Below, piece by piece: positions 11,751 through 22,367 of a DNA stretch of 64,000 nucleotides (within the stretch, counting starts at the first letter, position 1; every line of letters starts with the position of its first letter). The stretch lies in contig OX485806.1 of assembly GCA_950295325.1 (NCBI GenBank), forward strand, positions 684,001 through 748,000. The letters are read 5' to 3'. The notes beneath the pieces were generated by a model. It saw only the letters and a list, made by a program, of their open reading frames with translations, searched no databases and was not told the DNA's origin. The position numbers and the translations under genes are program-made. The DNA comes from Polytrichum commune (Eukaryota; Streptophyta; Polytrichopsida; Polytrichales; Polytrichaceae).

Positions 11751-13859
11751 CGCCTGCTTAACACTCTCCCTTACTTTAACTGAACGGGTGCTGGAACCCC
11801 CGCCGTCTCTCTTCCTCGAACAACGTCAGCTTGATTCCCGGCCATGGTGAGTGGTTCCGGAGCTGAGCAATGTGTAATGTAGAATGGCCTCCGTTCAATT
11901 GCTCTGGTGGATAAACAGGTTCCATGTAGAAAAGAGGAGGCCATAGCTACAGTATATTGGTTCACTGCCAGAATCAAAGGTCTTGGACACAGGGGCTAGA
12001 TGTGTAATCTTTCTCTGTGACAACGGAAATATCCGTAGGCTTAGTCGAAAGTATATCGGTGATCAATTACGTGCAGGATATGGAATACTACAGCGAATTG
12101 AATTATTAACAATCAGAGCCTGACGAGTATCTAAGCTCTTCGCTCTTCCCTTCAATCGTGTCCTATACAACATTGTAAGCAATTACATCTCCTTTGTGAG
12201 GCCATCCTAACCCATGGTACTGCTCTGAGACACTTGATCTGGACTTTCAGCTCTCATTTAACCACATTCCATCTACCATCTACTGAGGGCAATGTCCTAA
12301 AAGGAGTTCCCATCGCAGTGTATACATCTCCACACCTTTGACCCTGAGTGGCAAGTTGGTCCTTTTTTTTCATAATTCTCTCCCTCCTGCTATCCTGGCT
12401 TAGCTTCCACTATGAATAATTCTTACTTGCGTCAACATCGTGAGCAGCAAGTTTGCGTCGAGAAGGATATCATCTCAATACTCACAGGTCTCCACTGAGC
12501 CCACAAGACTTGATGCACGTGGGTATGTTAGGTGACCATGAAACTTGACCTTGATGCTCTGAGTTGTAGGGTTGTTGAGAGGTTGGCCATTCCCACCAGA
12601 ACCTCAAAATCTTCCGGAATCCAATATCCATTGGCTCTTGCTTGTCACTGCCAACAAGGATATGACCATTTCCATAAAAGGGTCCCAATGAATAGAAGTA
12701 ATTTTAGACGTCCAACTAAAAATATTTTCGAGTTGCTCCAAGTACAAGTAGAACTTACATTGATTGCAATTCACAATTGGATCTATCTTCATGAATGCTA
12801 CCTTTCATAACAATATCAACACCACTTGAACCTAAAGTCCAAGCAGACATAGACAGATTCGGTACGTGGTCGCAATCACCACGCAGCGATCATCTCCTAA
12901 CCGTAGCTTTGTCGGGAGGGGAATGGCCGCACTAGCTATGATTGCACCGGATTTGGTGCATAGATACTGCACCAAGGGTGCCAATTATAGCGAGGCAAAT
13001 AACCATCAAAGTCTTGAATGACACAATCTCTTCAAAATTGGTTGTCTTCTACGCAATGAATGCGTGCCAATTCACATTCTTAGGTCAACTGAATTTTCAC
13101 GTGACCCACTTTCCAGCATGTGATAAGCAGCCAACTTATGCAAAGAAGTTGAAAATTTGGGAGAAAAAATTCTTCGAGATTGGGAGAAAGACAAACCTTC
13201 GCCAAGATTGTATACGTGATGCCTTGTAACGGCAGAAAGAGTGATGTTTCGGGAGTCATATTTCGGAAAATTCCTGAAAATTCTCAGGCTTTTAGTCCCT
13301 TGTAAGGTTTTCAACACTGAAAAATCGTTTACGAATGAATTCGATCTGCACCGGCGTCATCCGGTATTATCCAGAACCTCAATGTGAGTAGAAAATGGGG
13401 GTTTTCAATTCCAGGGCGGCAACTATCTTGCAGCACCCGCAGGGCCACCGTCTTTAGAACCCAGGTGGAGCTGCTAAAAACATGCTCCATTTTGAATGTC
13501 CATACGTATTACAAGCATTTCGAAATTCATAACTCCTGAGAAATTCTCTAGATTTTCTTAGAATGGAATCAAATACCTAGGGGGCCTAAATAGTGACCGC
13601 CGCTATAGAAAAACTGCAAACAACTAGTTCCAAGAACATCGATATGAACCTTTTCTAATCCAGACACAAAGGGTATATCAATCTTTCCCTCCCTCTTCCA
13701 AGCATGTTGCTCTAAATCTTTGTGAATCAACAAATCCTGAACTTATTAGAAGCATTAGATGTGATTTAGAAACAACTGTTCTAAGAGAGAGGCTTGGCAC
13801 CCCGGGAGAAATTGTCCTCTTTGTAAGCATGGTACTCTTCGTTGTAAACTAAGATATTA
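11751..13859. other. Stretch without a recognised gene
   Basis: No open frame above 95 codons and no recognisable motif on either strand. Composition is slightly more GC-rich than the first 10 kb. I cannot exclude short exons. Confidence 0.45.
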
Positions 13860-14690
13860 TCAATTCATTAGAAGTGATTTAGACACAGCCGTTGTAAAGG
13901 GGAGAGAGATTAATGCAGCACGTGGCGTGTGGGATTCTCCTGGTTGATGGTTTCCTGGGGGTCTCGGATGGTTATGTTCCTCTGCAGGACACCGGCGACG
14001 GTGACAAGGGAGAGGAAGATGGAGAGGGCGAGGGGGCACCACTAGTTGACGCATCGGAGGATGTCGGACTGCGCCGTGGCCGTAGGAAGGCGCTGAAGAA
14101 GCCGAGCAGCTGGTCAATCTTGTTGAGGGATTCTGCTTGCCCTCCGCCTGCTCCCCGAACAGCTTCGCCTTCTTCCCCGCTCGTCCTCCGCCAGCTGCAG
14201 AAGCCGCTCCTCCCCAATCTGCCGGATCCTTAACAAATTCCACAGCAGTGCCTCCTCGTGGCCGGACAATCGGATCCTCCCTGCAGCATCGTCGGGGACA
14301 TGATCTTACTCACCTAGCTCAAGATCTGCGTCGCGGTGAATTTGGTTGTGGACCATACTTGTCGGATCCAAATCGATTCTTCGAGGGAGCCCGTGCCAAG
14401 TACTCCAACACCGCGACCGTGTCTAATTCATTTAACCTCTCTGCAAGCTGGTCATTGGTTTTAATCTATTTGGTCCGAGTGTTGATGATATTCTCCGCCC
14501 TATGCATTAGCTCCATCCAACTGACCCATAAACTGTCTGTACTCTTGCAACGCAGATGATATCAACATCAGCGTCGCAGTGGAGATGGTTGTAAGCCATA
14601 TTTGTCGGACCCAATTTGATTCTTCGAGGGAGTCCGTGCCAAGTACTAGAACAGTACAACCGTGTCTAATTTTTAGATGAATTTTGTTTG
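13860..14690. other. GC-richer block with unrecognised reading frames and an internal duplication
   Basis: This ~800-bp block is clearly more GC-rich than its surroundings. Overlapping frames of 80-140 codons lie on both strands (minus 14243-13860; plus 14137-14559), none with a motif I recognise. A segment at about 14340-14440 (TTCTTCGAGGGAGCCCGTGC and flanks) recurs, diverged, at about 14583-14672. It may be a decayed exon or retrocopy. The true strand and frame cannot be decided from sequence alone. Confidence 0.35.
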
Positions 14691-15095
14691 TCACAGCTCT
14701 ATCTACATTGAACTCGTTGAGATAGTTTCTATGGATACAAGTAGCCCGCCCATGGTCTTTCTAAGTTATCCTTTCCGCTCGTAGACAAGAGATAAAAGCT
14801 CTAGAATGATGCACTGCGTTCAGCAGGCATACTCCAAACTGTTGTGAATCAAATCACAGTTGCATTCTGCACTTACTCAATGAAGAGTTCCTCATTGCTT
14901 AACATTCTCTTAAACATCTGTTCAGTATAAAACCCTTTATCGGCAAATATTTCATTACAACCTTCTAATCTTACTACCTCCCTACTGCTCACCTTCTACC
15001 TGCTCATTTCTTACTATAAAGTACCCAACTCGGCGCAGCCGTTTGGCCTTTGCAAACACTTCTCGCTCTACCCCGTAGGGCTTACGTGGTGCAAC

Positions 15096-15600
15096 CTACC
15101 CAAGAAACAAAGGCCACAGAGACACGGGGTCCCTCAGCAGCACTCTACCCCAAGTTTTTGGGGAGCTTGTAATCTTAAAATCATCACGAATGTCCGGAAT
15201 CCATCGAAGAGGAGGCGTTACTACTTCCTGAATGGTGATGAACTTGAGAACCTTTAGAACTACGACGGAACTGGCCATACTAGAAGTGAAGCAAATTAGA
15301 GGCACTTTGGGACACCTCTGGAACGCTTTTGTAACGAAAATGCGTTTTTTGTGGGCTTCTTTGGCGACCATTTTTTAACAAATCCGTTGCAAAAATGAAC
15401 CAACAACATGGGAATCTTTGTTACAGACCCGACGCAAAAAAGAGCGCTTGTCCCATTCCAAATCCGTTGTTATTTGTCTGTTTCCAACGTTATTGAAACA
15501 TTGTTGGCATTCTTTTGTGACAAGATAACAACAATTTTGACAAGAATGAAATTGTAACGTTTTTGTTGCATCCCAAAACTAGTTCATGCACTGAGCAGGG
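15096..15600. other. Possible decayed transposon end with repeated motifs
   Basis: A minus-strand frame of 91 codons (15371-15096) has no recognised motif. Next to it, 15370-15590 contains several short related words (CCGTTG, GTTGCAAAAA, TTTTTGTTGCATCCC, AACAACAATT) and ends AAAACTAGT. Dense short subterminal repeats leading to ACTAGT are reminiscent of CACTA-family ends, but the exact terminus and a partner end are not visible. Low confidence. Confidence 0.25.
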
Positions 15601-16223
15601 CAAGTTTTCACACAACTGTCCAACAAGCTTCCCACACAGCACACACGTTAGTTATGTTGGTTTTCCACACTCTCACTACAATATTCATACGTCATTCACC
15701 CTATATTCCAGTGTGTTTTAGTTACTTTTCAGATGTTCTAGATACAACGACAATCGGAACTTGGATCTCCATATACCACCCATTCTAAACGGATTTGCAT
15801 CATTTCCTTCACAACAACAAACAACAAACAACAATTCTCACATTCTTTGTATGGTTCTGGGGTTGTTTCAAGACACCTCTTTTCCAATTTTTATTCGTTT
15901 CATATACACCCTTTCTTTGTCTATTTCCTTGATTCTTAACACTTCTTACACACGAACGGAACAAAGGAAAAGTAGAATTTGGGCCTTTTGCCATTGCAAC
16001 TCCCCTATCTTAGGCTCAACCCTCAAATCATTTTCTCACAAACTACATTTATTTGTTCAATCATTTTCCAACCTCGTTCTCGCTATATTTATATATTCCA
16101 AGAATACTATTGTCGCGTAGTTCTACTAGTTTTCAACCAATTTTCATGCACTCCTGGTTCGAATTTGCAATGCAATATGAGGCCCATGCATGACACAATT
16201 GTATTAGTTTGAAGACATGCTAT

Positions 16224-16987
16224 TCACAACCTCCCAATGCTCTGCATCCACTTTTTCCCGTGTTTAAGGACCTCTTTCCCACAACATTCATACATTTTTG
16301 CTACATTACTGTCTTTTTCTTGTGCTAATTTGCAAACATTTCTGACACTTTCATGGTTCAAATAGTATACATTGTTGGGTGATCTTTTGCTATGCATTTG
16401 TTTTGTTTTTGGATCTAAAATTGTACAACTTCCCCACATGTCACATTTTTTTCCTTCATGTTTTCATTACTTCATTCCCACATTCCCCGTTCACTGTGTA
16501 AATCCCATTACAATAGTAATAGGTCATTTTTAGTGCGTTCTTTATGAGATCCAATTTTCAAATCATGCATACAATTCCATCCTGATTTGTGAAATTTTGT
16601 ATCGATTGAGGAGTTTTGCTGCATATTGTCTTCATCGCAGTCCAATTGCAACAAATCCGCCACTATGTCCACAAAATCATTTTCATTCATACAATCCATT
16701 GCACTCTTGATTTGGCCAATGATATGGACATCCATGCCATGCGTACAAGCTTCAATACCACACAACAATGCATGCACATGAAACTTCATGTCCACACAAT
16801 GAGTCCATTCCTTGATGAGTCTGTGGACTTGTACATCAACCTCTCATGTTGGATGAGCCTACAAGACAAAAATCGACTTTTAAGTGACATCTCATCACGA
16901 AAATTTTGCAGTTTGCTTCTCTTGTCGGCATATTGATGCAAGGTATTGCCAAGTCCACTCTTCAAAGATTGAGCACCAAAGTCATAC
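16224..16987 (-). other. Unrecognised minus-strand reading frames
   Basis: Frames at 16795-16508 (95 codons, several Cys/His/Met and acidic stretches) and 16439-16224 (71 codons) lie downstream of the rhodanese-like exons on the same strand. The frame that runs from those exons into this region is closed at 16786. The next frame starts with a one-base shift, which suggests a coding sequence broken by an indel. I recognise no family. They could be further captured exons or transposon-derived sequence. Confidence 0.3.
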
Positions 16988-17444
16988 CCTTCAAATCCAC
17001 CTTCTGGGCGCACATCAAGAATAATATAACCTTGTTCTTCTTGGGGCGGTAATGCTTCCTTTGGGGAGACTGACCGCAGCTGCACAACCAATCAGACGTC
17101 AGCCCTGTTCAGAAATCTGATAACGATATATCATCTTCTAGTAGTGTGAGCAAATGCAATGTCAACATTTTTCGCTACTTGCAGCAATTGTTTACACTAA
17201 TACTCATCACCACAAATTGGATCACTCTCAGGCAATCCAGTGAGCAGTCAAAACAAGGCAATGCAAGCCCTCAATGGTGAAGTGTGTTTATCAAGCTAAC
17301 ATTGACATGTACCAACAAATCACAATGACAGGACCGAAACAGTTTCAAAATGTACCTTGTTCTTCATAAGCACTTCCCGCTTTAAATTCCAATCCACCTC
17401 AGCTACACCCTCAACATTTGGAACATGGGCAAGCATCGCCATTG
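16988..17444 (-). pseudogene. Rhodanese-like (chloroplast type) gene fragment, two exons
   Basis: Two minus-strand blocks join cleanly. Exon 17444-17356 follows an AG acceptor and ends AAG before a GTAC donor. Exon 17079-16988 follows TGCAG and ends before GTATGA. The peptide reads ...AEVDWNLKREVLMKNK, then LRSVSPKEALPPQEEQGY, then IILDVRPEGGFEG. The SVSPKEA...LDVRPE pattern is typical of the N-terminal part of single-domain plastid rhodanese-like proteins. The catalytic-loop part of the domain is absent, and the downstream frame is unrelated and closes. About 60 residues remain, so this is a fragment, probably captured or decayed. An upstream start codon and transit peptide are not seen. Confidence 0.6.
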
Positions 17445-17715
17445 CTCGTATAAAATAAAACCATCGATATGTGGCCGGGTGACATTAGATTTAATCTAAT
17501 GTGACATGTCTGTATCATCAATGCGACTGAAATCCTACCCTCAAATGCCCGTTTTCATGTAGTGTACGTAGAGAGCCACCACAGTGGCCCAGATAAAGCA
17601 GGGCTTCTCGATCACAAACTTGCTTGGCACTAGAACCAAACATTGCTGCCATGGCCAAGTTCATGCATCGCAAAACATCCTGACTACATAGTCTTCAGTC
17701 AGCCGCAAGCATTTG

Positions 17716-18248
17716 TCATGGTGTCTTCTTCTCCCCAAAAACTAAATGTAGCCTCCCCTGTAGCACAACTTCCCCTACAAGAATAACTTCATCGTTCTCT
17801 TCATCATCACCATCATCCAATTCATGCAAATATCCGGTAGAGGACATATTTGCTTCTGACCTTGTCAATTTGCTTGATGAAATAGTTGCCCTATTATTGC
17901 TTGCACATGAGAGCGAAGCTTGATGAAGTTGGTATAAGAGATTTTGGATGGCGCAGCGCTTTCCTGAAATTTCTGATGACTTGAACCACTCTTTTGTGAG
18001 CTGTCAAAAATTCCAACAAGACATTAGTCTCAAACTACACATGTCGAATTTGTTGACCTCCCAGCCGACTAAAATACGAATGTTGCAGTAAAGACAGTCT
18101 CGGTGCATAGGAAAGAAAATTTACTTACAAAGTATGGAAATCCCTGACTTCGTGCAAGGCTGAAGTGCAAAGGTGCTGCTCTAAGAAAGAGATCAACATA
18201 ATGTAAAAGATAAGTACCACAATCACAGTGATTGTTTTGCTGGGGCAC
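17716..18248 (-). pseudogene. Ulp1/SENP-type SUMO protease C-terminal fragment, two exons
   Basis: Exon 18248-18129 (120 nt, phase 0) is bounded by CCCAG and GTAAGT. It encodes VPQQNNHCDCGTYLLHYVDL and continues FLRAAP, which carries the Cys motif (Q...DCG.YLLHYV) of C48 SUMO proteases. Exon 18000-17716 follows TTTTGACAG and runs LTKEWFKSSEI to an acidic tail (HELDDGDDEEND) and a TGA at 17716-17718. Joined, they give 134 codons of C-terminus. The upstream part with the His and Asp of the catalytic triad was not found, so the piece alone cannot be an active protease. The splice sites and frame are intact, so it could be the end of a gene whose earlier exons are too diverged or too distant for me to see. 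It lies 272 bp upstream of the rhodanese-like fragment on the same strand. Confidence 0.6.
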
Positions 18249-19130
18249 CTGGGAACACAGCAGTAGCACACAGTAGATAAAGAAATTGTCGAACATTCTA
18301 AAACCATCAAACCTGGCTTCTCCAACTACATTTAAGGATTAGTCGCAATTTGGAGTTCACGAAACCCTATAAGATCTGCGTACACCAGCTCATCTTTCAT
18401 TGTTCTACCGAGTCTGCATCTTCACAAACGAGTAAACAAAGGTGGTTGATGGTGGTCAGTACCATATCATACCTCAAAATTCACCGCCACAACTACTACA
18501 GATACCGGATATTTGAGTTGCGCTCCTCCCTGCCTCGGCATTCACAAACGAAGCTAGATTCCGTGGACAAGTTCATTCTCCAGATGCAGAGTTGGATGTG
18601 CGTAAAGCTGCTAACGCGACTTGAGCAGGTGCTCGTAGAAATTTTCCCCATCGACTCTATTACCCGTGGTGTACAATACTCATCATGACAGGGAAAACCT
18701 AAGTAACCATATGACCCCAGATTTTGACATCTGCCTGTGTTTTCTGTTCGGGGCAGAAGCTAGAACGACCTCTAATTCGTGATGATGAGTTCAAATTTCA
18801 AGATGAAGGTGAGGCTCGTAATGCTGTGTGCACATTTCATTGTTGCAAACCCTACCTCCCCCATTTGGCCATGCAATGCACGAAACAGAGAGCAAAAGAA
18901 TGAGGAAAAAAACTGGAATCATGATGGCACCAAGAGCATCCGAAATTCGACAATGTCGGGAAAAAAAATCGGTTCGCACATGCGGTTGGAACAGAGAGAT
19001 GTGATGTGATGTGCAAAGCTGAAACCCTTGAAATGAGAGGAAGGAAGCAGAAGCTCGTATGCGGAAGCGGTCAGCTCGTGAGTAAAGCTCGATACTCCCT
19101 TTTCATTGATCCTCCCCCCTACGAGCCTTT

Positions 19131-19334
19131 CCAGGAAGGTGGATTCTTTGAGGGGCAGCCCTCGTCTCTAAGGGCCCCTCAAAATGGGGCCCCCGCCTCT
19201 GCCCGGCCTGCCCCGCTTCTGCCTGCCCACCCGCCCGCCCTACCTGCCCGCCCGCCCGCCCGCTAGCCCGCCCTCCCTGCCCGCCTGCCCGCCCGCCCGC
19301 CCGCCCTCCCTGCCTGCCTGCCCGCCCGGTCAAG
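19131..19334 (+). repeat. CCCGCC-rich GC repeat, copy 1
   Basis: Degenerate repeats of CCCGCC/CTGCCCGCC. They are preceded by a conserved lead of about 45 bp (AAGGGCCCCTCAAAATGGGG followed by CCCCCGCCTCT). The same lead plus repeat occurs inverted at 31240-31500, so this is a dispersed unit and not a local expansion. Open frames through it are low-complexity Pro/Ala/Arg or Gly/Arg and are not genes. Confidence 0.75.
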
Positions 19335-19339
19335 CTGAC

Positions 19340-19690
19340 GAACCGGTTGAGTTTGAGAAATAACCGGTTGAAGCTCAAGACTGCGGGAAAATTACAGATC
19401 ATTTTAGAGGAATCTATATAACATACCCCAATTTAATAAAGGAAAACCGGAAGATGTTAACATGTAAATGGCTGGACTTGCAAACACTAGGATCTCAACC
19501 GGTCATGCCCAAAAATCTCCCCGATCACTGGAGCATAGTTTCCAATTCCAACCGGGGACATGTTAACATCTTCCGGGATTTCTTTATTAATTTGAGATTT
19601 TTTTAAGCTTGAAAAAATGATAGGTAACTTTCTTAAAGTCCTGAATTTCAACCGGTTATTTTTCAAACTCAATCAAATCATTTTTTAACC
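19340..19690. repeat. Nested foldback repeat with AACCGGTTGA arms
   Basis: The left arm (AACCGGTTGAGTTTGAGAAA, then TAACCGGTTGAAGCTCAAGA) is matched by an inverse right arm ending near 19685 (TTTCAACCGGTTATTTTTCA). Inside these, CCGGAAGATGTTAACATGT at 19448-19466 is matched exactly by its inverse at 19558-19576. The whole would fold as one long stem. Related left-arm sequence occurs at 27490-27515 and at 41750-41800, the latter interrupted by a hAT insertion. Confidence 0.65.
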
Positions 19691-19835
19691 ATATGTTGCT
19701 CACATTCACCTCACCTTCAAGGTCCAAAAGTCAATATATATATATGTCTACTTTCACTTAGTAAATAAGCATTTTATTGGAATTCTATTTTTACAATGCA
19801 TTGTTCATTAGACTCTTAACCCTTGATTGGTTTAG
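19612..19835 (+). repeat. Dispersed direct repeat, copy 1
   Basis: About 220 bp (AAAATGATAGGTAACTTTCT ... ACCCTTGATTGGT) recurs in the same orientation at 20647-20875 with scattered substitutions. It includes the right arm of the foldback repeat and the A/T-rich sequence beyond it, CTCACCTTCAAGGTCCAAAA. Confidence 0.75.
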
Positions 19836-20646
19836 GGTTATGAGAGGATTACGAAGACGATTTTTGAGACCAAGAGTAAGTTGGAATCATCAAAAGAATT
19901 TCTTCCTCGGAGTCTTCTCCTTGCCATAGAGAACCAAAATTTCTTTTGAATTCGCTCGGATTTACAACACAGGAGTTGGAATGAGGTAAAATATGCCTAG
20001 ATTTGGCATATCAATCATATATCACAACTACGACAAGTACAAGGTACAACAAATCATCTTTTGCATAAAATCATCTTGAACACGAGCCTAAATAATCAAG
20101 ACAGTTTTCTCGAATGTAATTTGCATTAAATTGATAGTTGCAAGACCCAAAAGGTTGAATTGTGAGACAATATTGAATAGATCATTAGGTAAATGTTGAC
20201 TTAGCCCTACATAGAAATCAGTCCTCTGGAAGGGTGGGTATGTCCTAGCAGCTTAAATGCAGGTCACTTGCAATTTTGTGATGTTTGTATTTCCCATTGG
20301 CGGTGTATTTTTTAAGATACTATAATCCTACGACGACGACTTATTGCTCTTGGATTCATGGTTTATATAGATTTTCATACAACAAAGTTAAGACATATGA
20401 GTACTTCCCGTTCTACAGCTTAATATTCATTGCAGTTGAAGTGAGACTTCTTAGACAGTTCTCGAGTTTCACTTTACTTATGGTAGATGAACGAGTGAGT
20501 CTAATTTGTTGCTCTTTCATGATATGATTCTCAAATGACAGGTTTGGATGTGTCATCTGGACCGCAAGCTTGGTGTTTTGCGACATAAATGGCTTAAACA
20601 ATTACAGGTGTCCCAACATGTTTTAAACATGATTTGTTTTAAACAT

Positions 20647-20875
20647 GAAAAATGATAGGTAATTTTCTTAAAGTCTTGAATTTCAACCAGTTATTTTTCA
20701 AATTCAATCAAATCATATTTTAAACATATGTTGTTCACATTCACCTCACCTTCAAGGTCCAAAAGCCAATATATATGTCCACTTTCACTTTCACTTTTAC
20801 TTAGTAAATAAGTATTTTATTGGAATTCTATTTCCATAATGCATTGTTTATTGGACTCTTAACCCTTGATTGGTC
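20647..20875 (+). repeat. Dispersed direct repeat, copy 2
   Basis: Second copy of the repeat at 19612-19835. A short related piece (CAAGGTCCAAAATCTAATAT) is also visible near 31560. No coding potential. Confidence 0.75.
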
Positions 20876-21055
20876 AATGACTTTCTTGATTTATTAGTTT
20901 GATGAAGAACCAATTGTTTTCGTTTTAATTTCTTTACTCTTTGCTATAAGCAAGGTTATTACCACATTATTGATGATTCAATTTGCATGAATTGTTGTGT
21001 TTCATTGGAATTATGAGGGTTTAATGTCTAACATTTATAACCTATAGCCCATGCG

Positions 21056-21403
21056 CTCGGGGGGGGGGGGGGGGTAGTCATTGGTTGGAGTAGCAATATA
21101 CGTGCGAACAAATGATAGGGTATTTTAAAAACATGGGAGCTAAAAATTATAAATCGACTTAAGAGTAATATAGGGTATCAAAAATGGCATTGGACATCTT
21201 TAAAGTACTATAGGGTATGGAATAATAGGTACTTTGCAATTATAAGTAATGCAAGCCATTTTTCTATTAACCCAAAGTAGAAATTTACATAATGATAGCA
21301 TGTGAAAAAAAGAAGAGAATTGAAAGTAATACCCCCCTATAAAATAGTGGTTGTTCGCACCTATATCCTTAACTTTTTAACACACTGCCCCCCCCCCCCC
21401 GAG
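21056..21403. mobile_element. Poly-G-ended MITE with 8-bp target duplication
   Basis: A 348-bp element beginning CTC followed by 16 G and ending 13 C followed by GAG. It is flanked by a perfect 8-bp direct repeat, CCCATGCG, at 21048-21055 and 21404-21411. A subterminal inverted match (GTGCGAACAAATGATAGGGT near 21101 against GGTTGTTCGCAC near 21350) supports the termini. The 8-bp duplication points to hAT-type mobilisation. The body has no coding capacity and shares words such as TATAAGTAAT with the MITE pair at 3.2-4.9 kb. Confidence 0.75.
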
Positions 21404-22367
21404 CCCATGCGAACGGGAATTTTGAGATGAATATAGATATACCAAGCATATTATTCCAAGAAGTTTGTTTAGGGTGGATAAATATTTTATTTCTCATTCC
21501 TCAACCCAAAAATTGTTGCATGGGCAATTGAGTTTGAACTATGATTCTAACATTCCACCAAAAAATGCTAAACAAAGGGTGATTAAGTTGATTTCAATCA
21601 TGTCTTCTTACACACTTTCACTCATGTCTAATCATAATATATTTAGACATTGAATATCAAAAAATGACACTCCTGCTAGACTTGGGATTGGCACAATGCC
21701 TTAAGGCTTTATTAAAATCCAAATCATTCACACCCCTCAAATTTCAAACATAAAGACAAGTCGACTCCGAAGATGAAATTAAGACACTACCACATCATTA
21801 TACATTATTTCCAAAATCCCCATGTGTAACAATAAGGACTGACAATAGCGAGTCATTTTTATTTATTCAATAGTAATATTGCTAAAACTCATATTTCATC
21901 ATCAACCCGGAAGTCTTCCACCTATATGGTGGATCAATAAAGATGTAGCTACTCAACCTTAAGGAAATATTTAGAAGAACTACATTTAGAAAGATCACAA
22001 GAGTTCAAGCAAGAGCCATTTTGAAAGATAAAATGAAAAGTGTGACAATTGCAAATATATAGATCATAAAATCTAGTACATCAAAGATGAGCTCTTGTTG
22101 CTCATTATAGTTGTGAAAATGAACAAAAAAAATAAGATGGCTGCCAACTCCATGAAGTCGTACATATCTGCAATAAAAGAGTACATATCTTAGAAGATTG
22201 TTCGCCGGCGTGGAGTAAGACAAAAATTATATAAATAATGAAACATATATATGTGCTTAACCACAAAGCACAAAACACAAAGCACAAACCTCAAAGCAAT
22301 GGGTTATCCAAAAGATATTCATAATTCTAGAACTTTGGCAAGATGCCTATATACCTTAATCACCGGA

